The notes below the pieces were generated by a model. That model had not been told where the DNA came from. It ran no database searches and worked only from the letters and a program-made list of their open reading frames with translations. The translations under genes were made by a program, and so were the position numbers. From Endomychus coccineus (Eukaryota; Arthropoda; Insecta; Coleoptera; Endomychidae), in contig OY294067.1 in NCBI GenBank assembly GCA_958510875.1, positions 259,719,736 to 259,783,735 of the forward strand: a stretch of 64,000 nt of DNA, written 5' to 3'. The first letter of the stretch is position 1, and the number at the start of each line of letters is the position of its first letter. Of the stretch, positions 43,934-55,149 are shown piece by piece.

Positions 43934-44460
43934 TCAGGGATCAGAATGTGGTACAAATTGAAGGATGGGAGTGGATAATGGTGGGAGTGCGTTTACAAAA
44001 CTGTTAACAAGCGGTGAATTATATGTGTCGATTTGATCATTTAATATTACATCATTATTGTTTTTTGAGTGTTTCAATATTTCTATGGATTCTAATATAT
44101 TGAGTTTATGTCCTTTTTCCTGAATATGTGGAATATCAGGATTAAGGGTGAAATTGTGGTTATGTTCTAACAGGTGATTTGCGTAATTAGAGTCTTCTTT
44201 TTTGAGCCTGTAACTTCTCAAATGTTCGTTGAACCTTACGCTGAAACTGCGTCCAGTTTGTCCTATGTACAAAGCACTACAATCATCACATCTCAGTCTG
44301 TAAACTCCAGATTTCTTTAAGTTATCTTTTTTAGATTTCGAGTTATTAATATACGAGCATAGGTTATTTTTTGTTTTAAGGGCGACGTTTTTATTCTGTT
44401 TTTTAAGGAATTGAGATATTTTTAATGAATGTTTACCTAAATATGTTAGACATGTGAAAT
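43934..44460 (-). pseudogene. PLE GIY-YIG nuclease, sense copy (family E)
   Basis: On the minus strand, coding is traceable from about 44460. The open frame from 44272 down to 43934 (112 codons) reads MYIGQTGRSFSVRFNEHLRS, then NYANHLLEHNHNFTLNPDIP, then KLNILESIEILK and NDQIDTYNSPLVNSFVNALP. Before it is KSGVYRLRCDDCSALYIGQT, giving the complete GIY (GVY) plus CxxC plus YIG block. The ORF ends with a natural stop, so the C-terminal half of the nuclease is intact; the RT part is missing because of 5' truncation. Confidence 0.9.
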
Positions 44461-44523
44461 TTGATTTTGTATTATTATTAATTTGCGAATAAATTATGCT
44501 TAAGGCTTAAACTCAATAAAAAA

Positions 44524-45060
44524 GCCTTAGGCATAATTTATCCGCAAATTAATAATAATACAAAATCAAATTTCACATGTCTAACATATTTAGGTAAACA
44601 TTCACTAAAAATATCTCAATTCCTTAAAAAACAGAATAAAAACGTCCCCTTTAAAACAAAAAATAACCTATGCTCGTATATTAATAACTCGAAATCTAGA
44701 AAACATAGCTTAAAGAAATCTGGAGTTTACAGACTGAGATGTGATGATTGTAGTGCTTTGTACATAGGACAAACTGAACGCAGTTTCAGCGTAAGGTTCA
44801 ACGAACATTTGAGAAGTTACAGGCTCAAAAAAGAAGACTCTTATTACGCAAATCACCTGTTAGAACATAACCACAATTTCACTCTTAATCCTGATATTCT
44901 ACGTATTCAGGAAAAAGGACATAAACTTAATATATTAGAATCCTAGAAATATTGAAACACTCAAAAAACAATAATAATGTAATATTAAATGATCAAATCG
45001 ACACATATAATACACCGCTTGTTAACAATTTTGTAAACGCACTCCCACCATTATCCACCC
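44524..45060 (+). pseudogene. PLE GIY-YIG nuclease, antisense-arm copy (family E)
   Basis: Mirror copy of 43934-44460. Plus strand: SLKISQFLKKQNKNV, KKSGVYRLRCDDCSALYIGQ, TERSFSVRFNEHLRSYRLKK, ANHLLEHNHNFTLNPDILRI. A stop at 44944-44946 after LNILES breaks the frame, after which NDQIDTYNTPLVNNFVNALP is readable in another frame. Confidence 0.85.
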
Positions 45061-45309
45061 CATCCTTCAATTTGTACCACTTTCTGATCCCTGATATTTA
45101 AGGACATTCTTTTAGATTTAGCTTTAGTTGATAACTCCTCGCTTTGATAATGCCACAGTGTGGTGAAACAATTTGTCAGCATTTTTAAATTAAATTTTAA
45201 AAGTTTTATGTAAATTTTGAGTTTTATTCTCCAACTTCCGAAGTATTATGAATTTACACTACGTAAACGCCGAAACCATAGATACATGTAAATGCTCTGA
45301 TTACGAATG

Positions 45310-46080
45310 TTCACAAAAACATGTAGGCATCCAAATTCACGACAATGATAATAATAATCAAATTGAGTAGCATATTCCTTCGGTAACTCTACGAGTGACG
45401 TTGGTGAATACAGATTTCGAACTTCCATCTTCAGATATCGAAACTTATAATGCTCAGAGTTAATCCATGAAAAGTAATTAAATCAATAAGCAAATGCACA
45501 AACGAAAACATGTTAACTTTTTTAATTCACTGGTTTATTTCATTTAAGTATGTTTTGAAAATAAACTAATCTAGATCGAAATTGAAATCAACAACTATTA
45601 AAAAAATTCAGTGATCGTTAACGAACTCAACCTCAGATTTAACCAAATACCTGAAAATTTTTAAATCCAGTGTAGTCCAAGTCTTTTGTTGGTTACATAA
45701 AGAGCTATAGCTAAGCTAATTGCATTTCCAACCCACATAGATCAGAAAAGCAATGTAAACATAAAAGAAAGTATCGGAATTTATGAAAATTATAATAACC
45801 ATCAACTTATGCTAACAGATGTTAGATATCCCTACGAATATATGAGAGGGAAATCTTCAGCTCTTAATTTCAGTATATCTCTGATGATGGCAGCTTGGCT
45901 AGCCAAATATCGTCAACAGTTTTCGGTAATTTGATAGACGAGGTTAGTGATTCGAATTTTCAGCCATAACATAAATATTCGGATTCACAAATAAGTACCA
46001 ATAATCACAAACAAATTAAAATCAATAACTCACCCTGATGAGCATAATTATAACTTGCATGCATTTAGTATGATATCGAA
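45310..46080. other. Mostly featureless; one hammerhead-like remnant
   Basis: At 45877-45912 CTGATGA, T, GGCAGC-TTG-GCTAGCC and AAAT follow the order of the PLE B arm motif, but the second core block is changed. It may be an old PLE 3' end; no coding is visible next to it. Confidence 0.35.
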
Positions 46081-46084
46081 AAGT

Positions 46085-46330
46085 ACACGACGTCCCTAAA
46101 AAGGAGAAAATATTGCACAGTTCCCAACGTCGAATTATTTCGGAAGGAAAGTAAAGGCAATTGCGTATCGCATCCTCCACCAGAGAAGAGGCGCATGACC
46201 AAGATGGCCGATTCCGACGTCACCCTTCCTATCTCATTTAGTGCTTAGTCCTTGCAGTAATTATACGTTGTAATTAATTTCTCGTGTGGTCTCCGCAGAT
46301 ACTCGAGTTTGCTACAGGTGAATCACGTCT
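46085..46330 (+). promoter_or_regulatory. GC-rich, promoter-like island
   Basis: Contains CGCATGACCAAGATGGCCGA (about 46190-46209; AAGATGGC is YY1/Pho-like), GACGTCAC and several CpGs. GCTACAG then GTGAAT at about 46312-46324 could be a splice donor, and TCTCCGCAG at 46293-46301 an acceptor. An ATG at 46203 opens only MADSDVTLPISFSA before a stop. Possible promoter or 5' UTR exon; weak evidence. Confidence 0.25.
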
Positions 46331-46519
46331 GTTCGGTGTTGTAGTCAATTGTTTTTTCGATTCTTATGTTGAGACAAGTGACGTCCAAGTTTTCGTGGCG
46401 GCCCTCCCCTATTTGATGTGTTGCCATCGATTTTATTTCCGATGCATGTTTTCCTTAACAATGGCGAATTTCGAATAGGTTCTGTAAACATGACGCTTTT
46501 CGGTTGTCACGCTGACAAA

Positions 46520-47890
46520 TAAAAAGGGAGTTCTGGTAAACATTTCCGTTCCATAACAATTACTTTGTTAATTTAACTGACATATAAATTTTGAAATACT
46601 CATATCCTTCATCGTTATTAGAATCAATTATCGCTAGAAACTATTCCATTGTTTGATATTGAAAATTTCACTAAAATAACATTGCTTAGGTAACTTTAAA
46701 ATCTTTTATCATTATTATTCATTTAATGAATTTGAAATGTGGTTGAACGATATTAAATAGTTAATTAGAACCGGTTATTTTGATTGATTGAGGAATAATA
46801 ATTCATCATTTGAAATAAAACATTACATGTGACAATCCCGCAGGCAGGTGTTCAAAATGTAGAGAATGTCTTTCAATATGCTTGCAATATTTCAATATTG
46901 CCAATAAATGAACGTTAATGATATATTATGTCCGACTTCTTTTCCACTATGTCCTTAAACGCAAACAAGTAAAAATATTCAACTCAAATCCCAACCGGAA
47001 TGAAATTGAGTAGAACAATAATTATTCACAAATGATAGAAATAAAGCCAAAATTAAAACATGATCAGGCAAGAACTGATATAGGTAAAAATCAACAATCC
47101 TGAGTTCAACTCACTATACCTATGGCAGAGGCAAACGAAATTCAATAAATTATGCAGATTTTCAGACGTTGGCGTTGAGTTTCGTGAAAAAAGTTGTTAC
47201 CAAAACAAATAACACATTCATTAGAAAGTTTAGAAATCTCATACTCCACTAATTTCTTATGTCGATATATCCATGATCTAATATATCTATTGTGACGAAA
47301 TCTTCAAGAACTGAGAACATTTACTAGTAGGTTGGTTCTTTATATTATTCTAGAATTAAGTTATTAGATGAATGTTTTCCATGTTACACGTTGTTTCCAA
47401 AATAAATTCGGGGCAACTACATAGATTGGAAACCGGAGTAGGACATATATGGTTCGTTCTTATAATTGAGCCCAACATAATATAATTGGCAAGGATGCAG
47501 AATAAATTTCAAAGATCTACACAAATTTTGTCTGCTAACGAAATAAATGGAGGGTACGTTTTCATACAATCATTAAAGTTGATGATCCTAATTAATTCGG
47601 ACAATAACTTCTCACGAATCCGAAAAGTATGTACAAATTTGTCATAAAAAAAGTAGAATAATGAAATAGAACGAGTTATAGACTTTGAAAATGTCACTGT
47701 ATGACAAAGCAATTGTGAGTAATTGAATTATTCGGTTCGTTTAAATTTAATTCAATTCAATTCAAGTAAATTCTACACCTCAACACAACAATTATGCAAA
47801 CAGTCACACTGGATCTTTTTCGAGAATAGAAGCAGTTGAGTCATGAGAACAGCTCTGAGGATTAAGTATACTACAATTAAAGAAGAACTG
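46520..47890. other. No recognisable gene
   Basis: AT-rich; frame 47509-47712 minus has no motif. Nothing else seen. Confidence 0.5.
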
Positions 47891-47899
47891 GAAATATGC

Positions 47900-48730
47900 C
47901 AAAATGTTCATAGGGTCTCGTCTTACTCAACGAACTGCCTCCACTCGCTTACATACTCAAAATGAATTAATGATCTAATGAACTCTTGAGGTATGTCTTG
48001 TCAATCTTCTGTAAGACCATTAACAATTTCTTTACGAGTCTGAGGTTGATGTTTTGGGGCATCAATTTGTCTTTGGAGACGATCCCATAGATATAGAATT
48101 TCAGTTGGGTAAGCTAGCAGGTCATTCCATCAGAAAGATATTGTGCTCATCCAGTACCATATTGATGCTGTTTGTTTAGTGGGGCCAAGTGTTGTCAAGA
48201 CCCAAAACCAAATCAGACCCAAACTGTTAAGTGAATGAAACAATGATACGCAGAATGACCAGTTCGTGATACCTTTGAGCATTTTCTGTTTGGTTAATTA
48301 TGATGAGCATTTCAGTACGTGAGGTTGGAGGAAGTCTACCCTAGAGCGTTAAGGAGCCGCCTCCGAAAGGAACAGTTTGAATCATTGATCGTTGGATATA
48401 TGTATTCTTACGATCCCACCGTATTAGAATACTACTTTCCGAATTTATAGCTAGATTTATCTGTAGAGGTGTTGAGGCATTCTTTTACACCACAATTACG
48501 ATGCTCGTTTGCACAAATGCTGCGAAAAACATGTTGTTCCCTATCCCAAAGTGTATCGGTGGACACTAAAGAGAGAGACATGAATCCTGGTAAGTTCAAG
48601 AAGAATGCGATTTCTTTTGGCAGTGCTAACCAGAAAACGGTCCTGCCTCCAGTTTATTCTAATCGATTCCACTTTGAGACACATTTTGAATTTGAGCAAC
48701 TTCTACTTGTATAAAATCACCATTTTCATC
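47900..48730 (-). pseudogene. Tc1-like transposase remnant
   Basis: The minus strand reads, across frames, VAQIQNVSQSGI (near 48700), VSTDTLWDREQ (48560-48530), VPFGGGSLTL (about 48375-48345), TENAQRYHELVILRIIVSF (48295-48240), QFGSDLVLGLDNTWPH (DNxxPH, second Asp block, about 48230-48185), VLDEHNIFLME (48165-48130) and YLWDRLQRQIDAPKHQPQT (about 48090-48035). The order and spacing match insect Tc1-family transposases of about 340 residues. Many stops; dead. Confidence 0.8.
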
Positions 48731-48819
48731 CTACTAAGGGTGGTCATCTGTTGGTTCACAGGCGGGTTCAAAACTCGCCTGGGAGTTGTAGCCGAAATAT
48801 AATATTGCAACCTGAACAC

Positions 48820-49520
48820 TGAACTATCGGTTAGCCTCGGTGCTTATTCAACTATTTTTTGAGCAGAGGTACACCCATGAAGCTGAGTGTACGATAGCTG
48901 GAACGAGGGCTACGTGCCAGATTGACAGAATTTTTCTCCTACAGCTTCTTAAAGCGATTGGCTCCCACCGTTGCAATTCAAGAACAGTAAGGTACAGCCA
49001 AAAAGTCTAGGCAATGAGAACAAAGCAACTCTGATCTGGATATCTTGCCACTCGGGCATTGAGTGGAATGAGGCAGCTCACTCTGTAGCCAAGGAGGGTG
49101 TAGCCTCCAAATTTATTGGACCGAAACTAGTGCTTGGTGTATATGCCAGCACGACTGGAATAGCTTTATCGTAGTTCAGTACTAGCAAACCTTACCAGGG
49201 TCAGGCTTCTCTAAACACCTCGAAAACAGGAGTTCTACATCAAAATAGGTTAAACCTGGGTACTCTAATCAGTATTTGTACATGACAGTGCCGCTTGAAA
49301 CAAGATCTATAAAGACTCCACATAGTGCTGGACGCTCAATGTCGACTATGCCTTCGTGGATGATGAAACGACGGAACACATTCTCTGTCAAAGCCCAGCT
49401 GGGGCAATAGTCAGATCAGGGATGTTTCGAGAGACAGATCTACCAGGATATCTGAGCCAAACCTCAAACTACAAGATCATCGACCTTCTGAAAAGGCTGA
49501 GCTCTCTGGGTGAACTATAG
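48820..49520 (+). pseudogene. Non-LTR retrotransposon RNase H and C-terminus
   Basis: Plus strand: NKATLIWISCHSGIEWNEAA (49018-49080), equivalent to the WVPGHSGIxGNExAD motif around the last RNase H catalytic residues, then HSVAKEGVAS; the Asp-adjacent residue is altered. The C-terminal block DDETTEHILCQSPAG (about 49360-49405) and FRETDLPGYLSQTSNYKIID (about 49428-49487) end at a stop near 49519. This is the tail of a Jockey/I/R1-type ORF2; the RT part is missing and there are frameshifts between blocks. Confidence 0.8.
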
Positions 49521-49794
49521 TAATTAGAGGTGAGCCACAAAAGACTACATGTGCGCTGTAGATGGATCGATGCTCGGCCCACAATATCAACCTGAACCTA
49601 AACTAAGCCTAGCATTTTGTAAAAGTGCAATTATAAAAGCAGAATCTTTGGAAGAAAGTATTATTTGTGGCATGGAGGACACCTTATAGCAACTACCGGG
49701 TGGTTGCAAATAAAAGATCTTAGTAAAAAACTGTGAAAGTGCAAAAAAAATTTATTACTCAAATGAAATCACTATGAAAAGTTCGATTTTCACT

Positions 49795-50360
49795 AGCTTA
49801 ATGAATAAATGTGACAAGTTCGCTAACACTGTAGCTTCTACAAATATTACAAAGCACTAACTTACTACAAAAGAGCTACCCAATATATAACTGTAATGAT
49901 AATCTTAGGATAGATGGTTATTGGAATTGTACCTTTAAGGGTTTAAACAATAATCTGGTAGCAAACGGATAATCTAATTAAACAAATTTAGCAAGGGAGA
50001 ATTATTAAGTATTTGCTGATCATTCAATAGGAACTTCTATATTTATTACTTTCTAGGGATTCCAGCAAATTCAATTTATCACTTTTATTCTGAACGTGTA
50101 AAATCTTGAAATTATCATTAATCATTAAAGTTATGATTTTCTATAATTAAATGTTCTGCAAAGGTTGGATCCGATTTATTATTAACGAAACGACGCCTAT
50201 GTTCTATGAATAATTTTTTAAAGGTCCTTCCTGTCTGACTAATGTATATCATAGGGCAAGACCCACATTCTTCTTCATCAGTTAATTCATCTTTATTAGT
50301 TTTGATAAACTTTGCTAATTTATTCTGCGTTGTAGGCGCTACTTTTTCAAAACTTCTACA
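49795..50360 (-). mobile_element. PLE family C, copy
   Basis: Minus strand. The 3' arm at 49800-49920 shares CTACAAATATTACAAAGCACTA and CAATATATAACTGTAATGAT with 30520 and 31390. Upstream, the minus frame reads ELTDEEECGSCPMIYISQT (about 50285-50230) and EHRRRFVNNKSDPTFAEHLI. MIYISQT is a GIY-YIG block with G changed to S. It is truncated 5' at about 50360, with no inverted arm seen. Confidence 0.75.
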
Positions 50361-50399
50361 AAAAAGTGATATGAAAAGTCCTTGTTATGATCTCGATGA

Positions 50400-51020
50400 T
50401 AAAAAGGATAAGCCTGTAAATAAACAATGATTCTGGAACAAAAATTGATTAAAATTCAATTTGAGTATACAATATAGAATAAAAAATATTAATTTTCGAC
50501 TTCAAGAGACACGCAGGTAATTCTAAACAGAAGCTTTATCTAAACTAGTCGTATGAAATGAAGGTATACGAGAAAATAGTGAATTCTGTATATTTAAACT
50601 CTTATAACTCTTCGCGGTTTCAGTATATAATTTGTAGTGATTCGATGGCTAGATTCGTTTAACTTATAATATAACCTTAGTTCATCCACCTCTTACCGAC
50701 CTAGTACGTTAGATATTTGATATTATTTCCGAACAATATGAATGATGTCGGATTGAATTGAAGCAATTTTTCAATTGAAACTGATTTGAATACGCAAGTG
50801 AAGTAACGGCTGTTGCAACCGAGAGAAAAGAAAGGAATATCGTCCAGGTAAGCGGGTTCTTTATCCGGACCCGACATGCAAATGCCATAAAGGGGCGTTT
50901 GACAGTTCTTGAATTATATTTAAATAAGGTCGCGGTAGGCTCCGATTGTGGTCCCGTTCGCAATATAATTTATCATTTTCTACGATCCAAATCGTAACTC
51001 AGTACCGAATCGGTTATTTC
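50400..51020. other. No recognisable gene; one good splice-donor match
   Basis: At 50847 CCAG then GTAAGC is a good plus-strand donor; the preceding frame reads EVTAVATERKERNIVQ but has no ATG. A minus frame at 50709-50963 is open with no family motif. Evidence for an exon is weak. Confidence 0.25.
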
Positions 51021-51029
51021 TAAGGTTAT

Positions 51030-51840
51030 TATAATATAAAAAATTTTAATTTGTCACGTCAGGCTCTTCACGGTAGATTGCTGAACTCATAATTGAAGAT
51101 ACGTCTGTTCTGGCTGTACCTGTTTCTTTTTTTATAATTTGCCGAATTGTGGTTCTAATTTCTGACGCAAATAATCAAATCATTTTCTGATTGGAGCCTG
51201 TTTCTTTCCTTATGTTTTATGTTCACCATTGAAAGGAACGTTAGTTCAGTCAGGTAGTATTTGGCGATTGGCACAAATACTTTCGAAGCTTCCCTTGCCA
51301 GCTCTGGGTATTCTTCTTTTCTCTTCATCTAAAAGACTTCAATATTTTATGAATTAAAATCCAATTTAAGCATGCCATCAGCAGCAAAATCTAAAAGATT
51401 TTCTTCCATCTTCAGATCAGTCAATTGAACTGACATATCCAAAAAAGGATTCAGGCCCATTGTTAGCCCATTGTTCCAATTTGTTCACCGATCTTCTGAG
51501 CGCGAGGGAAATAATCGTACAGCTTTATTTGCAAAGACGTTGATCACAAACCAAGTTTTGGAAGGAATCCTTTAATTTTTACCCTTGGCCGTTAGAATGT
51601 TTTCTTCTCTAATTATGATAGCATTTTATTTAGGTTCAGAATTGATTTTCTTTACATAATGGTAATTCTATTCAATTCTTGTAAGAGCATTGTTTCAATG
51701 CCTTTCGTTTGGATAGCCCCCTGACCTTTTTGTGATAAAGGAGATTTCGTAGGAGCGAACCCATTACTTCACAAACAATTCTGAACAGTCGATTATGCAA
51801 GCTCCTAACTCCAATAGAGTTCACAACTTTGATCACCTAT
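51030..51840 (-). pseudogene. hAT transposase remnant (ZBED5/SCAND3-like)
   Basis: Minus strand: IGVRSLHNRLFRIVCEVMGS (about 51815-51755), LLYHKKVRGLSKRKAL (51740-51690), equivalent to RPLNSRLFxxLCxEMGS and LLLHTEVRWLSRGKVL of ZBED5/SCAND3-type hAT proteins. Then PFLDMSVQLTDLKMEENLLD (about 51450-51390) and KEEYPELAREASKVFVPIAK plus YYLTELTFLSMVNIKHKERN, RL (51325-51195), the C-terminal dimerisation domain (YLCExxFSxLxxIKxKxRNRL). Several stops. Terminal repeats not identified. Confidence 0.8.
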
Positions 51841-52114
51841 TAAGCACATCATTTAAATCGGAAAATCCTGGGGGTCACCAGAATTGTTTCGCTCGTGAAG
51901 GGGTCGCTTATTAATAAAGGTTGAAGACACTGGTCTAGATCAATCAGTAATACTACAAACCAATCATTCTAGACAACTCATTCGCTCATGGTGCTCATTA
52001 GCAGTACAAGAAAGATTGTAATTTTATCGAATGATCAATTCTACCGAAGGTTTGGTGAAATCAAGGAAAAAATCCAAGACCTTTCAAAACTTTATAACCT
52101 AAATAATAATAATC

Positions 52115-52395
52115 GATAAATCTCTAGTTGTCTTGTCAAGATTGCAATTTCTATTATGTAGGACAAACTGGACGCTCATTATATTATTCGATATTCAAGC
52201 AGCATTGGAAAAATCCGTCTGTCTGTATATCATGAAGTCTTGTATACACGATAACTGTTCGGTGACAATGACAAACCATATGGTTCTTCAGGGAAATAAT
52301 AAACACACTTTTTTTGGATGGTTGAAATTCAAAAAAGCCCCACAGCATGCATTGAATCGATTCGAAACTTTTACAGTAAATTCAAGTTAATTTAA
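52115..52395 (+). pseudogene. PLE GIY-YIG fragment
   Basis: Plus strand: LSCQDCNFYYVGQTGRSLYY (about 52128-52185), with the CxxC and YVGQTGR block of the GIY-YIG nuclease; the frame then drifts. A 3' end of family D on the other strand lies 200 bp downstream, possibly a decayed inverted arrangement. Confidence 0.7.
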
Positions 52396-52604
52396 AACTG
52401 GTTTTACCCAAATACAACAAAATCTTTGAGCAGCAACATTAAAAAGAATCATTAAAATAAACTTAAATTTATACCGTATTTGAAGAAATTATGACAAAAT
52501 GGTTGTCCTTTGAAGGATATCGGTTTGCCCTCAGTAGACTCGTGTTCGATTCCCAGAAGCGGAAATTCTTTTACATTTTCATAAGTACATTATTAATTTG
52601 AATA

Positions 52605-52720
52605 TTGAAAAATCTTGGCTTCAGGATGGATTCCGCGTCACAATAGCACGACTTGACGCCAACGTTTCGCCAACCACTACTGGTGACATCTTCAGGGCGG
52701 GCTTTAGGCTTAACTGAAAC
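52605..52720 (-). mobile_element. PLE family D terminal arm
   Basis: Minus strand: CTGAAGATGTCACCAGTAGT, GGTTGGCGAAACGTTGGCGT, CAAGTCGTGCTATTGTGACG, CGGAATCCATCCTGAAGCC. The same terminal sequence is at 37.2 kb and inside 14.96-15.04 kb. CTGAAGA...GAAAC has the hammerhead core order, but I could not close stem I. Confidence 0.6.
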
Positions 52721-53179
52721 TTCAGTTAAGAAATCAGTAAACGAATCGAATGATTTTTGAAGAGTAATTTTGCCACGCACACTATTTATCTACCTCCAAA
52801 CGAGAACACAATTCTAATTTTCTAATAGGTTAACATAACATAAAAATGCTTCAGACTTTCAGAAACAAGTTTCACATTTCTTGTTTACATAATTCACATA
52901 CAGTTGGTAAAGGTTTGAAACTTAATTTTCTGGATAGTCTCTGGAAATGTAGACACATTAAAACAATAATTCACTGCTTAATGATCAAACAGAATTGATT
53001 TATCCAGTATTATTTAAACGTCTTTGATGTAGATATCCCAGGACCTCTCTATCTTGGATTGTCCTATACTCTATTGTTACCTATAGAACATCAATAATAG
53101 TTGAATTGATAAGTGACCACCGTAGTATCATGTTTACCGATAAATTCTTAGAGCCGAAGTTCTGTACTTTGATTTGTAT

Positions 53180-53245
53180 TTTAAATACCATCTGAAGACA
53201 GCGTGAAACGCCGAAATTTTAGTAGCGGAAGCTACAAATTTAAGT
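53180..53245 (+). other. Hammerhead-like or PLE-end-like motif
   Basis: CTGAAGA, C, A, GCGT-GAA-ACGC, C, GAAA at about 53193-53218 has the order of core-stem II-core seen at the PLE ends here. No PLE coding is adjacent and stem I does not close obviously. Confidence 0.3.
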
Positions 53246-53394
53246 AGTAGGTACTTAAACAGAAAGAAGTGTTTGATTTTACAATAACTAATATTATCCT
53301 GAGACGTTTGGTATTTGCACTATATCACCTTCACCATGAAGAGCATTAAGAAAAAATGATAATTATGAATGAATTGTAGACTTGGTTGGAAGCA

Positions 53395-55140
53395 GCAAAT
53401 AATTATTCATCATTATTATGGTGTAGTTATTATTTTTGATTCAGATTTCAGGCTCAGTTGAATCATCTATTAATCTGAATTATAGAGAATTATTCTGCAT
53501 AATTATGATCTATAGTTTTTATTTTCATCTCAGACTTACGATTTTGGTACCAATATCGTATATCATTCGGAGGAAATTATAATTTTAAATAGTACTGAAG
53601 GTCGAGTCGAATAGTCAATCAATTTAAATAACAAACAATAATTTGACATGACTACCATCTAGTTTTTATTCAATTTCAGACTGGTGCTTGCACAATACAA
53701 TAACATCAACATCATTCAGAACTGTAATCAGAGGGAATTAAAATTGCAAATGATATTGAAGATTGAGTTAATCCATTAATCTGAATAACAAGCAATTATC
53801 TTACATTGCTATCATAAAGTTTTATTTTGAATTCAGACTTAACTGTTATTTGCACAATTACACCACCATCGTATGGAATTGCATATGTATTGAATTAAAA
53901 TTGTAAATGGTAAGAAAGATTGAGTTGAATCATAGATTAATCTGAATTGCAGAGAATTATTTTGTATTCTTATGATCTATATTTATTATTTTAAATTCAG
54001 AATTACCATTCTGGTAACAACATTGTATAGAACTTCAGTCGGAGGGGATTATAATTGTAAATAGTATCGAAGATTGAGTTGAATAATCAATTAATTTGAA
54101 TATCAAACAATCATTTTTCATTGCTGTCATCTACTTTTTTACTTAATTTCAGACTAACGAAACTAGTGTTTGCACAATAACATCAACATCGTATAGAATT
54201 GCAATCAGAAGGAATTAAAATTGTGAAAAATATTGAAGATTGGGTTGAGTCATTCATTAATCTGAATAACAAGCAATTATTTTACATTGATATCAAATAG
54301 GTATTACTTTGAATTCAGACTTGAGAAACTGTTATTTGCACAATAACACCACCGTCGTATAGAATTCCAGTCAGAGGGAATTAAAATTGTAAATAGTATT
54401 AAACATTGAGTTGAATCAAAGACTAATCTGAATTACAGAGAACTATTTTGCCTTCTTATGTACTTATATTCTATAGTTATTATTTTAAATTCAGAATAAC
54501 CATTTTGGTAATAACATCGTACAGAACTTCAGTGGGAGGGAATTATAATTGTGAATAGTATTGAAGCTTGAGTTGAATAATCAATCAATTCGAATAGCAA
54601 ACAATTATTTTTCATTGATATCATCTACTTTTTATATTAATTTCAGACTTACGAAACAGTTGTTTGCACAATAACATCAAAAGTCGTATAGAACTGCAGT
54701 AAGAAGGGATTGAAATTGTCAATATTATTGAAGATTGAATTAATTCATAGATTAATCTGAATTACAGAGAATTATTTTGCATTCTTATGATCTATGGTTA
54801 TTATTTTAAATTCGCAATTACCATTCTGGTAACAACATCGTATAGAACTTCAGTCGGAGGGAATCTTAATTGTAAATAGTATCTTCGAGTTGAATGGATC
54901 AATCAATTTAAATAACAAAAAAATATTTTTCATTGCTATCATCTACTTTTTATTTTAATTAGAGACTTACGAAACTGGTGTTTGCACATCAACACCAACA
55001 TCCTATAGAATTGCAGAGGGAATTAAAATTGTAAATGTTATTGAAAATTGAGTTGAATTATACGTTAATCTGGATAACAAACAGTTATTATTTTGCATAA
55101 TTATTATATAGCTATTATTTAAATTCAGATACAATCTTTA
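53395..55140. repeat. Satellite array with higher-order structure
   Basis: About ten to eleven monomers of roughly 160 bp. Conserved words: CAGACTTACGAAAC, AACATCGTATAGAA, TCAGTCGGAGGGAATTA, AATTGTAAATAGTATTGAAG and ATTGAGTTGAAT. Three types alternate. A carries CTGAATTACAGAGAATTATT and CTTATGATCTAT; B carries ATAACAAACAATTATTTTTC and ACTGGTGTTTGCACAATAAC; C carries ATAACAAGCAATTATTTTAC and CTGTTATTTGCACAATAACA. The A landmark GAATTxxAGAGAA begins at 53477, 53944, 54430 and 54759: spacings 467, 486 and 329, meaning two ABC trimers, then an AB dimer, then a last decaying stretch. Confidence 0.85.
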
Positions 55141-55149
55141 GGAACCTGA

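Larger units (their letters stand above)
43787..45283 (-). mobile_element. PLE family E inverted pair with 13-bp TSD
   Basis: Two nearly identical facing copies of a 5'-truncated PLE, about 720 bp each (43787 to about 44508 minus; about 44524 to 45243 plus), joined around 44510-44524. The whole is flanked by the direct repeat ACATGTAAATGCT (43774-43786 and 45284-45296). The right end carries a 40-bp extension (45244-45283, TATTATGAATTTACACTACG and on) absent from the left. Both 3' arms have GATAATGCCACAGTGTGGTG then AAACAA (terminal hammerhead-like motif). Few differences between arms imply a recent insertion. Confidence 0.9.

Noticed and set aside
46203..46247. Short ORF MADSDVTLPISFSA
   Set aside because: Only 14 codons and no donor that would extend it; more likely promoter or 5' UTR sequence.
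50709..50963. 84-codon minus-strand frame
   Set aside because: No motif, and competing splice-like signals on the other strand; not enough to call a gene.
52525..52560. tRNA-like B box (GTTCGATTCC) near 52540
   Set aside because: No A box at the right distance and no acceptor stem pairing; could be a SINE trace but not supportable.
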